From NCBI GenBank assembly GCA_002746645.1, contig PDPU01000002.1:1-64000 (forward strand): a stretch of 64,000 nt of DNA, in the 5' to 3' direction. This DNA is from Gammaproteobacteria bacterium. GTDB taxonomy: Bacteria > Pseudomonadota > Gammaproteobacteria > Granulosicoccales > Granulosicoccaceae. The notes beneath the pieces are model-generated. The model was not told where the DNA came from, searched no databases, and was given only the letters and a program-made list of their open reading frames with translations. The position numbers and the translations under genes are program-made. Position 1 is the stretch's first letter; every line of letters begins with the position of its first letter. This document shows positions 44,423 to 55,708 of this stretch, one piece after another.

Positions 44423-46993
44423 ATGACCATGCAATCAAATAGCACGCTGCTTTCCTGGCCGGGAAAGAGTCCGGCAGAGCCAGGCGGTGTTTTTCATCCG
44501 GCGGTCTATCACATGCTTGATGTGGGTGCGGTGCTCAATCTGCTTCTTGCTCGCGCAGGGTTTGAGAGGCCATTGCACGAAGCCTTGTGTGCGCTTGGCG
44601 TCTTGCACGATGTTGGCAAGATCAGCAACAGCTTTCGAGACATGATCGAATCTGGCGCAACCCAGGAGTTTCGGCATTGGCGGATCAGCATGGAGTGGTT
44701 TCGTCATTTCGACGAGGCCTTGCTGGGACCGGCCCTGGGTAGTGAATCGTACATTCGTGATTGCTTGTACTTTTCTTCGGCTGGTCATCATGGTGGTCCG
44801 CCCGAAGACAATGGGCCTCGCATGAGACGCCGCCTGATTCAGATAGCCGGGAGCGCTGCGGAGCAGGATGTTCGGTCACTGATTGAAACTGTTCTCGAAC
44901 TCTTCCCGGAGGCCAGTCTGGCATCCTTGAACGAAACCTTCGAAGAGTCAGGCGGCAGCTGGCGAACAAGTGCTCGCACCCTGTCCTGGTGGTACGCCGG
45001 TCTTGTCAGTGTGTCGGACTGGATCGGATCCAATGTTTCCTGGTTTCCGCCTGTCGAGCCAACGCTGAGTGTCGATGAATACTGGCGGGAAGCGGGGAAC
45101 AAGGCCGAAGATGCGCTGGCGGAATGTGGATTGTCTTCTGCCTCGCCGTCGTCTGTTGCTGTGCAATCGTTGTTTCCGTTCGATCGGTACACACCGATGC
45201 AGAATGCGGTGCTTGACGTCGCATTGCCGGAAGGTCAGTCGCTCGCCATTCTCGAGGATGCTACGGGTAGTGGCAAGACGGAGGCTGCGCTGTTGCTCGC
45301 TCAGCGCATGTTGCAGGCAGGCAAGGGCGACGGGATTTTCTTTGCACTGCCGACGATGGCGACTGCCAATGCCATGTTCGGACGGCTGGAATCCATGAGG
45401 AAGATGTTTGATGGCACGCCTTCGCTTGCTCTGGCACACGGGCGCGCTCGATTTCACGAGGGGTTTCAATCGATCATCGGTGCCGAGAGGGATGAGCCGG
45501 ATTTGCAGATGTCGTGCAGCAACTGGTTTGCGGATGGGCGACGAAAGGCCTTGCTGGCCCAGATAGGTGTCGGAACGATAGACCAGGCACTGCTGGGCGT
45601 GCTGCCAACTCGCTACAATGCCTTGCGGCTCTACGCACTGTCACGCAAGGTTCTCATTGTTGATGAAGCGCATGATTACGACGACTACATGCAACAGGAA
45701 CTCGAGGCGCTGATGACGTTTCAGGCCATGCTTGGCGGATCGGTGATTCTCATGACGGCGACCTTGCCTCAGGGCATGCGCAAACGGTTGATTTCGGCCT
45801 TTCAAGAGGGTCGATTGAGTGAGAGCTTTTCCGCCACGGGAAGCCATTATCCGCAGCTGACTGTCCTTGGAGGCTCTGCGGAAGTCATTCAGGTTGATCC
45901 TGTCGATGAAACCAGTCGGGTGGTTCAGGTGTCCAGAATCGATTCACTGGAATCCGCGATTGATCTGTTGCTTTCAAGTGTAAATGAAGGTGCGGCGTGT
46001 GCCTTTGTACGCAACTCGGTGAATGAAGCGATCGAGGCAGTTTTCGCATTGCGGGCGCGAGGTTGCGAGTGCATTCTCCATCATGCGCGCTTTGCACTGT
46101 GCGACAGACTTGCCAATGAACAACGGGTGCTCGATTTGTTGGGCAAGGGTGTTGCCCGTAAGCAGGGGTTTGTCGTGGTTGGCACTCAGGTACTGGAACA
46201 TTCGCTTGATATCGACTTCGATGTCATGGTCAGTGACCTTGCTCCTGTCGGAGCCCTGATTCAGCGAGCAGGCAGGCTTTGGCGACACGAACGACCAGCT
46301 CGACCGGTTCCGGGTCCGGTCCTGCACGTGTTGTCACCTGACCCGATGGGTGAAGTCGCGGCAGAGTGGGGCAAGGCCTTGCTGGGTGATGGTTGGTATG
46401 TCTACGAAACGGCGGATCTGTGGTGCACCGCGAAAGCCCTTTCTGACGCGGGTCAGATCCGTTCTCCGTCGAAAGCGTCGGAAGGAAATGTCAGAGCCTT
46501 GGTGGAGTTTGTCGAGCGCAGGGATGAAGCTGAATTGCCTGCTGCCCTCGACGCTGCTGCAATGCAGGATGAAGGTAACAGGTTGAGTGACAGGGCGTTT
46601 GCACAACTCAACCTGCTTGATGCAAATGCTGATTATGCCAGTGCGCAGGCCGTGTTCAGCGATGAGGAATTTCCCACTCGGTTGGCAACGCCGCAGGTGA
46701 CGTTGAGACTGGCCAGACGCAGCGATGCGGGGCTGGTGCCCTGGTACGAAGGGCACGATGATTCGCATTCCTGGGGTTTGTCCGAGGTCTCGATTTCGAG
46801 AAAAGCCTGGGAGCGTGCAAAGCCCGTCGATCAGGAGCTTGCTGAAATCCGGGAATTGAAGCGTGACATGGCTGACTGGGAGAAGATGAAGTACCAGATC
46901 GTACCGATCGAGTCCTCCGGAATGGTTGCAGATTCATTGCTTCGCTATGACACTGGCCTTGGACTGGTGCTGTCCTCGCAGGCGCAGGAATAG
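44423..46993 (+). CDS. cas3: CRISPR-associated helicase-nuclease Cas3 (type I-E)
   Basis: An 856-residue protein combining an N-terminal HD nuclease (H30, H62-D63 in VLHDVGKIS, and GHHGG) with a superfamily 2 helicase (EDATGSGKTEAAL near residue 280, VDEAHDYDDYM near 414, TATLPQGMRKRL, and motif VI-like LIQRAGRLWRHERP). Recruited by Cascade to the displaced strand, it nicks and degrades target DNA. It heads the cas cluster and is followed by a 184-base gap before casA, which may carry a second promoter. All catalytic motifs look intact. Confidence 0.97.
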   Translation: MTMQSNSTLLSWPGKSPAEPGGVFHPAVYHMLDVGAVLNLLLARAGFERPLHEALCALGVLHDVGKISNSFRDMIESGATQEFRHWRISMEWFRHFDEALLGPALGSESYIRDCLYFSSAGHHGGPPEDNGPRMRRRLIQIAGSAAEQDVRSLIETVLELFPEASLASLNETFEESGGSWRTSARTLSWWYAGLVSVSDWIGSNVSWFPPVEPTLSVDEYWREAGNKAEDALAECGLSSASPSSVAVQSLFPFDRYTPMQNAVLDVALPEGQSLAILEDATGSGKTEAALLLAQRMLQAGKGDGIFFALPTMATANAMFGRLESMRKMFDGTPSLALAHGRARFHEGFQSIIGAERDEPDLQMSCSNWFADGRRKALLAQIGVGTIDQALLGVLPTRYNALRLYALSRKVLIVDEAHDYDDYMQQELEALMTFQAMLGGSVILMTATLPQGMRKRLISAFQEGRLSESFSATGSHYPQLTVLGGSAEVIQVDPVDETSRVVQVSRIDSLESAIDLLLSSVNEGAACAFVRNSVNEAIEAVFALRARGCECILHHARFALCDRLANEQRVLDLLGKGVARKQGFVVVGTQVLEHSLDIDFDVMVSDLAPVGALIQRAGRLWRHERPARPVPGPVLHVLSPDPMGEVAAEWGKALLGDGWYVYETADLWCTAKALSDAGQIRSPSKASEGNVRALVEFVERRDEAELPAALDAAAMQDEGNRLSDRAFAQLNLLDANADYASAQAVFSDEEFPTRLATPQVTLRLARRSDAGLVPWYEGHDDSHSWGLSEVSISRKAWERAKPVDQELAEIRELKRDMADWEKMKYQIVPIESSGMVADSLLRYDTGLGLVLSSQAQE

Positions 46994-47177
46994 ACCCTTG
47001 TTTGCCTTAACTGGTGAGAATTGGTGACAGGGTGATCTGCCACATGTTGAGCCGGTGACCGTTTCCCGTGTGACACGCGCGCTTTGGTTTGCAATCAATT
47101 GTTTCGATGTGTCGACCAGTGATGCACAATGGCGCCGTTGGTTGTAACGTGGCGCCTGAACAAATCGGAGTCCTTGC

Positions 47178-48710
47178 ATGCCGTTCAACCTCATAGAGGA
47201 TCCTTGGATTCCCATCAGGACCCTTGATGGGGCGGTCAGAAAAATACAGCCTCATCAGATTGCGGAAAAGGGTGTTGCTGCTCTGGATTGGCATCGTCCT
47301 GATTTCAATTTCGCCTGTCTGGAGTTCCTCATAGGTCTGGTGACGTGCGCTGCACCACCACAAAGCCATGGCGACTGGCTGAAACGACGCAATCCTGATC
47401 CATCCGAACTGCAACATTCGTTTGAGCCACTGGTGCCGGCCTTCAATCTTGATGGTGAAGGCAAGAGATTCCTGCAGGATTTCGACGAATTGGATACAGT
47501 TCCAAATCCAGTGGATATGCTGTTCATCGACTCGGCTGGTGAGAGTACAGCGAAAAAAAATCAGGATCTGCATGTCAAGCGAAACCGATACGAATCCCTG
47601 ACTTTGTCTGAGGCCGCTATGGCACTGTACACTTTTCAGTCGCAAGCACCGGCAGGAGGAGCTGGAAACCGCACTTCGATGAGGGGTGGCGGTCCGCTGA
47701 TCACATTGCTTGAGCCGGGACAGTCCAGTGTCAGGCCTCTGTGGGACATGGTGTGGTTGAATGTACCGGAATCGAAGCCGGTTGACAGCTCTCGCCTGAC
47801 GGAGTATTTCCCATGGCTACGCCCCACTGTTCGCTCGAATGACAAACAGGAAGTTGTTCCCCCGAAGGATGCAAGAGGAATGGTGCCGCCGGAGACCTTC
47901 TTTGGAATGCCCAGACGTTTGCGGTTGGATTTCTCTGATGACAAGAGCACAAGGGTTGTCAGTGTTCGTCAGGTCAACTATGGAACGAACTATGCGCAAT
48001 GGAGACACCCGCTGACGCCTTACTATCAAACCAAGGCTGGTGGGGAGTGGTTGCCCATGCATCCACGTCCGGGCAACCATGGATACAGAAACTGGGAAGG
48101 TGTGCTTTTTGAACGGCAGGATGGACTGCGGCATGTGGCTCAGTGCGTCACCTTGGGAAAGAAAAGAATTCAATCGAATGCAGAGCCAAGATTGCTTGTC
48201 GGCGGTTGGTCAATGGACAACATGAAGCCGCGTGATTTTCTCTGGTCACGACTTCCGTTTTTTCGGCTGGATCAGGATGCACAGGATAGAGTGCTTGACT
48301 TTGTTGAAGCCGCCAATGCCTTTTGTCTGGCCTTGACGGGAGCCATCGGCGATATCGCGGGCGTCGATACTGCCAAATCGGTGTTCATCGACAAGATCAA
48401 AGAAGAGTATTACAGTGCATCACAGCAGGACTTTGAAAACACGGTGAAGGCACTTGGCTGCCATGGCTACAGTGTTGAAATGGCCGAAAAATGGCGTGAT
48501 GTGCTGAGAAGAATCGCTCTGGGGCTTTTCGAGCGAGAAGCCCTTCCTGGCCTGTCTACCCGTACTCCTCAGGAAATCGAAACGATCGTCAACGCCCATG
48601 GCCGTCTTCAGGCAGCTTTCAATGGCTATGGCAACAAGACAGGAAAGGCCGCTTTCAGGGTTCTTGGGTTGGCGTTGCCCAGGCGCAAGAAGAAGGAGTC
48701 AACCGCATGA
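47178..48710 (+). CDS. casA: Cascade large subunit Cas8e (CasA/Cse1)
   Basis: A 510-residue protein with the Cse1 start FNLIEDPWIPI and later LDWHRPDFNFACLEFLIGLV. It recognises the PAM and recruits Cas3. A GGAG ribosome site precedes ATG 47178. casB begins 4 bases before its end. Confidence 0.96.
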   Translation: MPFNLIEDPWIPIRTLDGAVRKIQPHQIAEKGVAALDWHRPDFNFACLEFLIGLVTCAAPPQSHGDWLKRRNPDPSELQHSFEPLVPAFNLDGEGKRFLQDFDELDTVPNPVDMLFIDSAGESTAKKNQDLHVKRNRYESLTLSEAAMALYTFQSQAPAGGAGNRTSMRGGGPLITLLEPGQSSVRPLWDMVWLNVPESKPVDSSRLTEYFPWLRPTVRSNDKQEVVPPKDARGMVPPETFFGMPRRLRLDFSDDKSTRVVSVRQVNYGTNYAQWRHPLTPYYQTKAGGEWLPMHPRPGNHGYRNWEGVLFERQDGLRHVAQCVTLGKKRIQSNAEPRLLVGGWSMDNMKPRDFLWSRLPFFRLDQDAQDRVLDFVEAANAFCLALTGAIGDIAGVDTAKSVFIDKIKEEYYSASQQDFENTVKALGCHGYSVEMAEKWRDVLRRIALGLFEREALPGLSTRTPQEIETIVNAHGRLQAAFNGYGNKTGKAAFRVLGLALPRRKKKESTA

Positions 48711-49267
48711 GCAAGTCATCGACAAGAACCGTAGCGGGTGTTTCACTGGGGTGGTGGTCGGCATGTATCAATGCCGACAACGGTGCTGCTCGCAACGCGA
48801 GAGCTCGGCTTCGCCGGGCAGGCACTCCATCAGATGTACTTGCTTGTGAAGTGGTGCATGAATTTCATCATCGTCTGGTAGACGCTGATCTACGGCATGA
48901 AACGTTGTCAGACGAATATGCTCTGAAACTGGCTGCCATGGCAGCGACGATGGCGGCGATCAGGGAGAATTCGAAAGAGCCGTTGGCCATGAAATTCGGA
49001 GCTGTTCGTGGAGAGCGGCGGGCACTGTCCGAGTTGCGATTCCAGAAACTGCTTCGAGCAGAAGACCATTGGAAGCTGTCAACGGCCTTGAGGCGTTCTC
49101 TGCCTATCGTGGGTAATGCGGCCAATGTGTCTCGGCTTGGCGAGGACTTGTTCTTCTGGGGAGAGAAAACACGAAACCGTTGGTGCTTTCAGTATTACGG
49201 AACACCAATTCCACAAGTCCTGAAACCCGAATCCGTGACTGACGACGCTGAGGAGAGCTTGAAATGA
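48707..49267 (+). CDS. casB: Cascade small subunit Cas11e (CasB/Cse2)
   Basis: A 186-residue helical, basic protein containing RNARARLRRAG, and ALSELRFQKLLRAED in the middle. Two copies line the belly of Cascade and hold the displaced DNA strand. It overlaps casA and casC by 4 bases on each side (ATGA), typical of the I-E operon. Confidence 0.93.
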   Translation: MSKSSTRTVAGVSLGWWSACINADNGAARNARARLRRAGTPSDVLACEVVHEFHHRLVDADLRHETLSDEYALKLAAMAATMAAIRENSKEPLAMKFGAVRGERRALSELRFQKLLRAEDHWKLSTALRRSLPIVGNAANVSRLGEDLFFWGEKTRNRWCFQYYGTPIPQVLKPESVTDDAEESLK

Positions 49268-50355
49268 CCACGTTCGTTCAATTGCACTACCTGACTACCT
49301 ATCCGCCATCGAATCCGAATCGTGATGATCAAGGCAGGCCGAAGACGGCCATGTACGGTGGGGTTTCTCGGCTGAGGTTGTCGAGTCAGTCCATCAAGCG
49401 AGCTGCCAGGCTGTCGCCGGTGTTTCAGGATGCTCTGTCGGGTAATCTGGGTGAGCGTACACAGCGTATCGGCGAGGTGGTAAAGGAACATTTGCTGAAG
49501 AAGGGTGCTGGAGAAGTTGATGCACATGCCATTGCGGAGAAGATTGCCGATGTCTTCGGAAAGCTGGACGCGGCGAAAAACAAGGATGGAAAGGGACCGT
49601 TCACCGCACAATTGGCATTCATTTCGCCAGATGAGCGAGTCAAAGCGATGGAAATGGCGGAGTCCGCTCTTGGTGGCGAAGCACTTCCAGAGGTCAAGGA
49701 TCTGAAGAAACTGATCCTGAGAACGGCCGATGGCGCCGCTGATGTAGCGATGTTCGGTCGCATGTTGGCGGATGATCCGGGGTTCAACCGAGAAGCTGCC
49801 GTGCAAGTTGGTCACGCCATCACCACGCATCGGGCAGAATCGGAAGATGACTACTACACCGCCGTGGATGATTTGAAACGGTCGTCAGAGGATGCCGGTG
49901 CCGGTTTTGTCGGTGAAGCGGGGTTCGGTTCCGGCATCTACTATCTCTATGCGTGTATCGATGTGGATCTGTTGGTAGCGAACCTGGCCGGTGACAGGGA
50001 ATTGGCGTCAAAGGCGGCGAGTGCGCTGGCTCATGCACTGGCCACTGCCACGCCATCGGGAAAGCAGAACAGCTTTTCACATCATCCGAGAGCGTGCTTC
50101 ATAAGGGCGGAGATCGGTAAACAGCAGCCACGAGATCTATCCGGCGCTTTCTTCAATGCTGTCCGCGGAAATGATCTGCGTGCCGAGTCCGTATCGGCGC
50201 TGGAGCAGACGGCTTCGAAGATCGAAAGCGCCTATGGTCCATCGGCTGATGCAGTCAGGATCATGGATGTCGAGAAACAGGAAGGCTCCCTTGACGAAGT
50301 AAAGACCTTCATCGAGCAGGCGATTCGGGATGTGGAGATTACCGAAGATGTCTGA
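49264..50355 (+). CDS. casC: Cascade backbone subunit Cas7e (CasC/Cse4)
   Basis: A 363-residue RAMP protein starting FVQLHYLTTYPPSNPNRDDQGRPK, with RLSSQSIKRAAR and a central helical insertion. Six copies wrap the crRNA spacer. Downstream casD overlaps its last 8 bases. Confidence 0.96.
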   Translation: MTTFVQLHYLTTYPPSNPNRDDQGRPKTAMYGGVSRLRLSSQSIKRAARLSPVFQDALSGNLGERTQRIGEVVKEHLLKKGAGEVDAHAIAEKIADVFGKLDAAKNKDGKGPFTAQLAFISPDERVKAMEMAESALGGEALPEVKDLKKLILRTADGAADVAMFGRMLADDPGFNREAAVQVGHAITTHRAESEDDYYTAVDDLKRSSEDAGAGFVGEAGFGSGIYYLYACIDVDLLVANLAGDRELASKAASALAHALATATPSGKQNSFSHHPRACFIRAEIGKQQPRDLSGAFFNAVRGNDLRAESVSALEQTASKIESAYGPSADAVRIMDVEKQEGSLDEVKTFIEQAIRDVEITEDV

Positions 50356-51058
50356 TTTTCTCGTGTTCACTCTCGAGAGTAGAATGGCCTCGTTCGGTGA
50401 TCTTGCGGGTCAGGAGCGTCGTGGATCGGAGATATGGCCCGGGAAGTCGTCTCTTGTCGGTTTGCTTGGCGCTGCGCTGGGTGTACAGAGAAGTGACGAT
50501 GCAGCCCAGGCGCGGCTATCCGGCTTGTCTGTTGCAGTGGCGGCTTACGATACCGGTACGCCATTGCGTGACTATCACACCGTAGAGTCGATAGCCCAGA
50601 AAATCAGGAACCCCGGAACGCGAGCCAATGCGATTGCTCTGGCGCGCAGCAACAACGGCAGCAATACATCGATTACCTGGCGAGATTACCGATGCGGTGT
50701 TCTTTATGGCGTCGTGGTATGGAGCGATGGCGAGCATGATCTGAAGAAGATCGCCACAGCGCTGGAAAGGCCGGCATTTGTTCCATTCCTCGGCCGCAAG
50801 TCATGTCCTCTTTCATCGCCCATGGCCGCGAAGGTGGTTTCACGTGGCAATCCTCTGGAGGCACTTGATGCGCTGACATTGCCTCCGTGGCGGACAGGGG
50901 ATGACAGTGATGCAAGGATTTCGTGGTTGTTCATCGCTTCTGACCCTCATGCAGGTTTCGTCCCCGAAGAAATCGTGTGGCGGCATGATGTACCCGTCGA
51001 CAGACACCGTTGGCATTTCAAGGCGAGGGAGGTGCACGTCACGAGGGGAAGTCGCTGA
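50348..51058 (+). CDS. casD: Cascade subunit Cas5e (CasD)
   Basis: A 236-residue RAMP protein starting FLVFTLESRMASFGDLAGQERR and including PGKSSLVGLLGAALGVQR, then PFLGRKSCPLSSP. It caps the 5' handle of the crRNA. ATG 50348 was chosen because it gives the standard N-terminus; it overlaps casC by 8 bases. Its stop shares a base with the casE start (TGATG). Confidence 0.95.
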   Translation: MSDFLVFTLESRMASFGDLAGQERRGSEIWPGKSSLVGLLGAALGVQRSDDAAQARLSGLSVAVAAYDTGTPLRDYHTVESIAQKIRNPGTRANAIALARSNNGSNTSITWRDYRCGVLYGVVVWSDGEHDLKKIATALERPAFVPFLGRKSCPLSSPMAAKVVSRGNPLEALDALTLPPWRTGDDSDARISWLFIASDPHAGFVPEEIVWRHDVPVDRHRWHFKAREVHVTRGSR

Positions 51059-51786
51059 TGGAATTGTATTTTTCACGATTGCGGTTAAGGCGAGACCCCT
51101 CCGTCGAAGCACTCAGGCAGCTGATCGACCCGCAGGATTCGTCACGAAGAGTTGATGCGCATCATCGATTGCTGTGGTCAGTATTTGCCGATGGCCCTGA
51201 GAGAAAGCGTGATTTTCTCTGGAGGGTTGAAAAGAGCGGTTTGTTTTACGTACTGTCGCATCGGAAGCCGATGTCGAACGACTTGTTCGAAACACCGGAT
51301 ATCAAGACGTTTGCTCCGGTTTTGTCACGAGGCGATCGATTGCGATTCGTGCTGCGTGCAAATGCGGTGAGGTCGGTGCCTTGCACCGATGGCAATGGGC
51401 TTCGACGTCGTGGCAGGAAGGTAGATGTTGCCATGCATCTGTTGAAAGATGTGCCAGGTGCTTCTTCGGGAGAGGGGCAGGGTGGAAGAACCAGAAAGGC
51501 TCTACGGTATGCACTGGCGACGGAGGCCAGCCAGGCCTGGATGGAAAGACAAGGTTTGAAGCACGGTTTCAGCCTCGATGAGGATCAATTCGTTCTTGAT
51601 GACTATTCGACCGTGACGCTGCCTGGTTATCGAGGAAAGCGGGAGAGCGAGCCTCGGTTCGGCATTTTCGACATGAAAGGAGTGATCACGGTCGAAGATC
51701 CGGAATCCTTCAGCAGGCAGCTTGGCGAGGGTTTTGGTCGTGCCAAGGCGTTTGGCCTGGGACTCATGCTGATTCGACGGGTGTGA
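51058..51786 (+). CDS. casE: CRISPR RNA endonuclease Cas6e (CasE)
   Basis: A 242-residue double-RAMP nuclease starting ELYFSRLRLRRDP. It has the conserved HHRLLWSVFADGPERKRDFLWR region with a likely catalytic histidine and ends in the glycine-rich loop GRAKAFGLGLMLIRRV. It cuts each repeat at the base of the CCCCGC/GCGGGG hairpin and stays bound to the 3' stem of the crRNA. Confidence 0.95.
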   Translation: MELYFSRLRLRRDPSVEALRQLIDPQDSSRRVDAHHRLLWSVFADGPERKRDFLWRVEKSGLFYVLSHRKPMSNDLFETPDIKTFAPVLSRGDRLRFVLRANAVRSVPCTDGNGLRRRGRKVDVAMHLLKDVPGASSGEGQGGRTRKALRYALATEASQAWMERQGLKHGFSLDEDQFVLDDYSTVTLPGYRGKRESEPRFGIFDMKGVITVEDPESFSRQLGEGFGRAKAFGLGLMLIRRV

Positions 51787-51790
51787 TCGA

Positions 51791-53012
<1,222 letters not shown>

Positions 53013-53101
53013 CACTGCGAGCATCCTCCCGAACAGCCAGTTCTGGCGGTAGACACACGCTCTTTCAAATACAGTAAGATATTCATACGGTTACAATTAG
53101 T
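53013..53101 (+). promoter_or_regulatory. CRISPR leader
   Basis: An 89-base segment between cas2 and the first repeat. The last 45 bases are clearly AT-rich (TCTTTCAAATACAGTAAGAT and on), as expected for a type I-E leader holding the array promoter and an IHF-bending region. No exact IHF consensus was identified. Confidence 0.75.
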
Positions 53102-54228
53102 CCGTTCCCCGCAGGCGCGGGGATGAACCGTGACCATGAATTCTCGTGGCGACCATTCAACGCCGTTCCCCGCAGGCGCGGGGATGAACCGCAGCTCCTC
53201 GGTAATGGCGTCCAGCTCCTCGCCCGTTCCCCGCAGGCGCGGGGATGAACCGGAGTTGAAGAAACCGTTGGTGAAACTGCGCAACCGTTCCCCGCAGGCG
53301 CGGGGATGAACCGCAACTCCTCGACCGCAGGCAATTTGCTGTTGGCCGTTCCCCGCAGGCGCGGGGATGAACCGTTCCCTTGTGTTATCAACCACTTGCG
53401 CCTCCCCCGTTCCCCGCAGGCGCGGGGATGAACCGCTTGCGTTCCTGTTCGCGTGCCTGCTCCTCGACCGTTCCCCGCAGGCGCGGGGATGAACCGGTCA
53501 CGCCGTTGACCACGCAGCCGCTGTACAGCCGTTCCCCGCAGGCGCGGGGATGAACCGTCGTGAAGGTCGCTTTCCCGCGCCGAGGCTTCCCGTTCCCCGC
53601 AGGCGCGGGGATGAACCGGCATACAGGGTTGCTATTGTGCTTGATCATGGCCGTTCCCCGCAGGCGCGGGGATGAACCGAAACACCGAGTGCTTTTTGAA
53701 CCATCTGGATCCCGTTCCCCGCAGGCGCGGGGATGAACCGCGGTCATGTTCATCGGCCTGTTTCTGGTATCACCGTTCCCCGCAGGCGCGGGGATGAACC
53801 GCAGGTCAGCCTCAAGCTAGGTCATGATGTAGCCCGTTCCCCGCAGGCGCGGGGATGAACCGAAAACACTCGCTGAGTTCGTCCGAGACGCAAACCGTTC
53901 CCCGCAGGCGCGGGGATGAACCGGCGTCACCAGCACTTATCGCCGATCGTGTTCCCCGTTCCCCGCAGGCGCGGGGATGAACCGACGACGAGCGCGGATG
54001 GTGACAGGCGTGACTACCGTTCCCCGCAGGCGCGGGGATGAACCGGCTGTCACGTCACTGTTATATTCGATCGTGAACCGTTCCCCGCAGGCGCGGGGAT
54101 GAACCGTACCAGCGACCTCGGCTGTCTTCGGTGAAACACCGTTCCCCGCAGGCGCGGGGATGAACCGTCACACGGAGTCCGCCGCTCTCTGGGTTGGGTC
54201 CGTTCCCCGCAGGCGCGGGGATGAACCG
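53102..54228 (+). CRISPR. type I-E CRISPR array, 19 repeats and 18 spacers
   Basis: Nineteen 29-base repeats start at 53102 and then every 61 bases to 54200. All 18 spacers are therefore exactly 32 bases. The repeat begins CCGTTCCCCGC, has an AGGC loop and ends GCGGGGATGAACCG; the CCCCGC/GCGGGG stem is the Cas6e site and ATGAACCG the crRNA 5' handle. All 19 repeats appear identical, including the last one. The leader and cas genes are upstream, so new spacers enter at 53102. Spacer targets were not identified. Confidence 0.99.
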
Positions 54229-54880
54229 CAAGTAGCGTGTATGTGCCAACCAAAAAGCGCGGTCATTTGCCGGAGAGTGCCTCGGCCGGAATCGCGTGAC
54301 GCAGCCTGAAGAAACCGCCGGCATCAGCAGAATGCCGAGTGTGTGAGAAGGCGCATGGCGGCAGAAAGGCCGTTCGGTCATCAAGGCGTCGGCCAGAGCG
54401 GAAAGGCGTGACACCGGTCGATTGATCTTGCAGGAGCACCACCGGCCGAAGTGTTCGACAATTCCCGTGTGTCCGCTGTCGCGATCCTGCGCTGATCTGC
54501 AGCGGTTGCGACCGGGGGCAGATCCACTGCAATGGTCACTGTAAGGTACCGTACTCGTACGAAGGCTGGGGGCGCTGAAGATTCGCGCCGTAAGCCTGGA
54601 GTGTGGCGTGAGCGAGTGGGTCGACGTGCTGCTCATGGTTACTTCACGGGGAGCATGACTCCGAGCTGTCCATGTCCCTGCGGCGGGGCTGTCCCCCCGC
54701 CGCGCGGCATTGTGCTCGCAATCGTTCTTCGAGCTGCCGTCGTCGTGCGCTGGAGGTTGAGTAGTTACTACCTTGGAATCATACTGTAAACTCCGCATGT
54801 CAGGAGGAGTTTACGATATATGACTCGCTGCATTTCAGGTATCATATGATGAAATCGGCTGAAAGCGCATAATTTCGCAT
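54229..54880. other. 652-bp gene-poor stretch with a strong hairpin and AbiE operator-like repeats
   Basis: No reading frame here has convincing protein character. At 54680-54703 GCGGCGGGG and CCCCGCCGC form a 9-bp stem with a 6-base loop, without a T-run. At 54786-54814 and 54841-54885 lie two inverted repeats described separately. The first 300 bases after the array (54229-54540) are open on the minus strand but look like shadow composition; they may be a decayed gene. Confidence 0.5.
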
Positions 54881-54885
54881 ATGAT
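54786..54885 (+). promoter_or_regulatory. two inverted repeats upstream of abiEi (candidate autoregulatory operator)
   Basis: Repeat 1 is a perfect 9-bp inverted pair, GTAAACTCC (54786-54794) and GGAGTTTAC (54806-54814). Repeat 2 pairs ATCATATGATGAAAT (54841-54855) with ATTTCGCATATGAT (54872-54885), matching except for one extra base and one substitution, and runs over the abiEi start codon. AbiEi antitoxins are known to repress their own promoter by binding inverted repeats, so these are the likely sites. Confidence 0.6.
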
Positions 54886-55708
54886 CCTTGATCGGCGCTC
54901 GAGTCTGGCTGCCTATGCTGAGGACCTGGCCTCAAGCGGGTGCATCTGCTTCACGCGTGAGGATGCGATGAAGGCGCTAGGGGTCAGCCATGGCGCGTTC
55001 CTCGATGCTGCCGCGCGTCTTGCAAAGCGTGGCTACATCTTCGCGCCACGCCGTGGTTTTTACGTCATCACCCCGACACGGTTCCTGAAATGGGGCGCGC
55101 CGCCGCCCAGCTGGTATGTCGATGCGATGATGGAAGAGGCCGGGCGTCCATATTACGTTGCGTTGCTGAAGGCGGCGGAGCTGCACGGAGCGGCTCATCA
55201 GGCCGTCATGGAATTTCAGGTCGTGACCGACAGGCAGTGGAAGCCGATCCGTGCTGGCCGCTCGAAGATCAAGTTCTATTTTCGCAAGAACATTGATGCC
55301 ATTGAAGCAGGGATCACGCGGCGCAAGACCCATACCGGATCGATGAGGATTTCCTCCCCTGCGCTTACCGCGCTCGATCTCGTGCGCTATCTTCAGGCCA
55401 GCGGTGGTCTCATGCATGCCGCCGGCGTCCTCAATGAACTTGCGTCTGAAATCGATTCCGAACAGCTCGGAGCGCTGGCGCCCGCCTTTGAGCGATCTGT
55501 CGTACAGCGTCTCGGTTATATCTTCGATCAGTTGGGCAAAGGTGAAGCCGCCGCTACCCTGCGCCATTGTCTCGATAGCGGTAATGTGCCATGGGTCGAG
55601 CTTGATCCCGGCGAAGCCAGCAGCATGGCAAACGAGAAAGATGAACCCCGGCGCGACCAGTGTTGGCATGTCATCATCCGACGACCAATCGAGATCGACG
55701 AGCAGTGA
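54881..55708 (+). CDS. abiEi: AbiEi antitoxin / transcriptional regulator (type IV toxin-antitoxin)
   Basis: A 275-residue protein. The N-terminal winged helix (residues about 5-65: FTREDAMKALGVSHGAFLDAAARLAKRGYIF, then PRRGFYVI) binds DNA in AbiEi proteins. The middle (WGAPPPSWYVDAMMEEAGRPYYVALLKAAELHGAAHQ) is the AbiEi antitoxin domain. It counters the AbiEii nucleotidyltransferase toxin and represses the operon. The start at ATG 54881 lies inside the second inverted repeat and lacks a strong ribosome site. It lies 652 bases past the CRISPR array on the same strand. Confidence 0.9.
   Translation: MILDRRSSLAAYAEDLASSGCICFTREDAMKALGVSHGAFLDAAARLAKRGYIFAPRRGFYVITPTRFLKWGAPPPSWYVDAMMEEAGRPYYVALLKAAELHGAAHQAVMEFQVVTDRQWKPIRAGRSKIKFYFRKNIDAIEAGITRRKTHTGSMRISSPALTALDLVRYLQASGGLMHAAGVLNELASEIDSEQLGALAPAFERSVVQRLGYIFDQLGKGEAAATLRHCLDSGNVPWVELDPGEASSMANEKDEPRRDQCWHVIIRRPIEIDEQ

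Noticed and set aside
53083..54253. Minus-strand frames with repeated RFIPAPAGNG / VHPRACGER / GSSPRLRGT peptides
   Set aside because: These are translations of the CRISPR repeats, a familiar annotation artefact.
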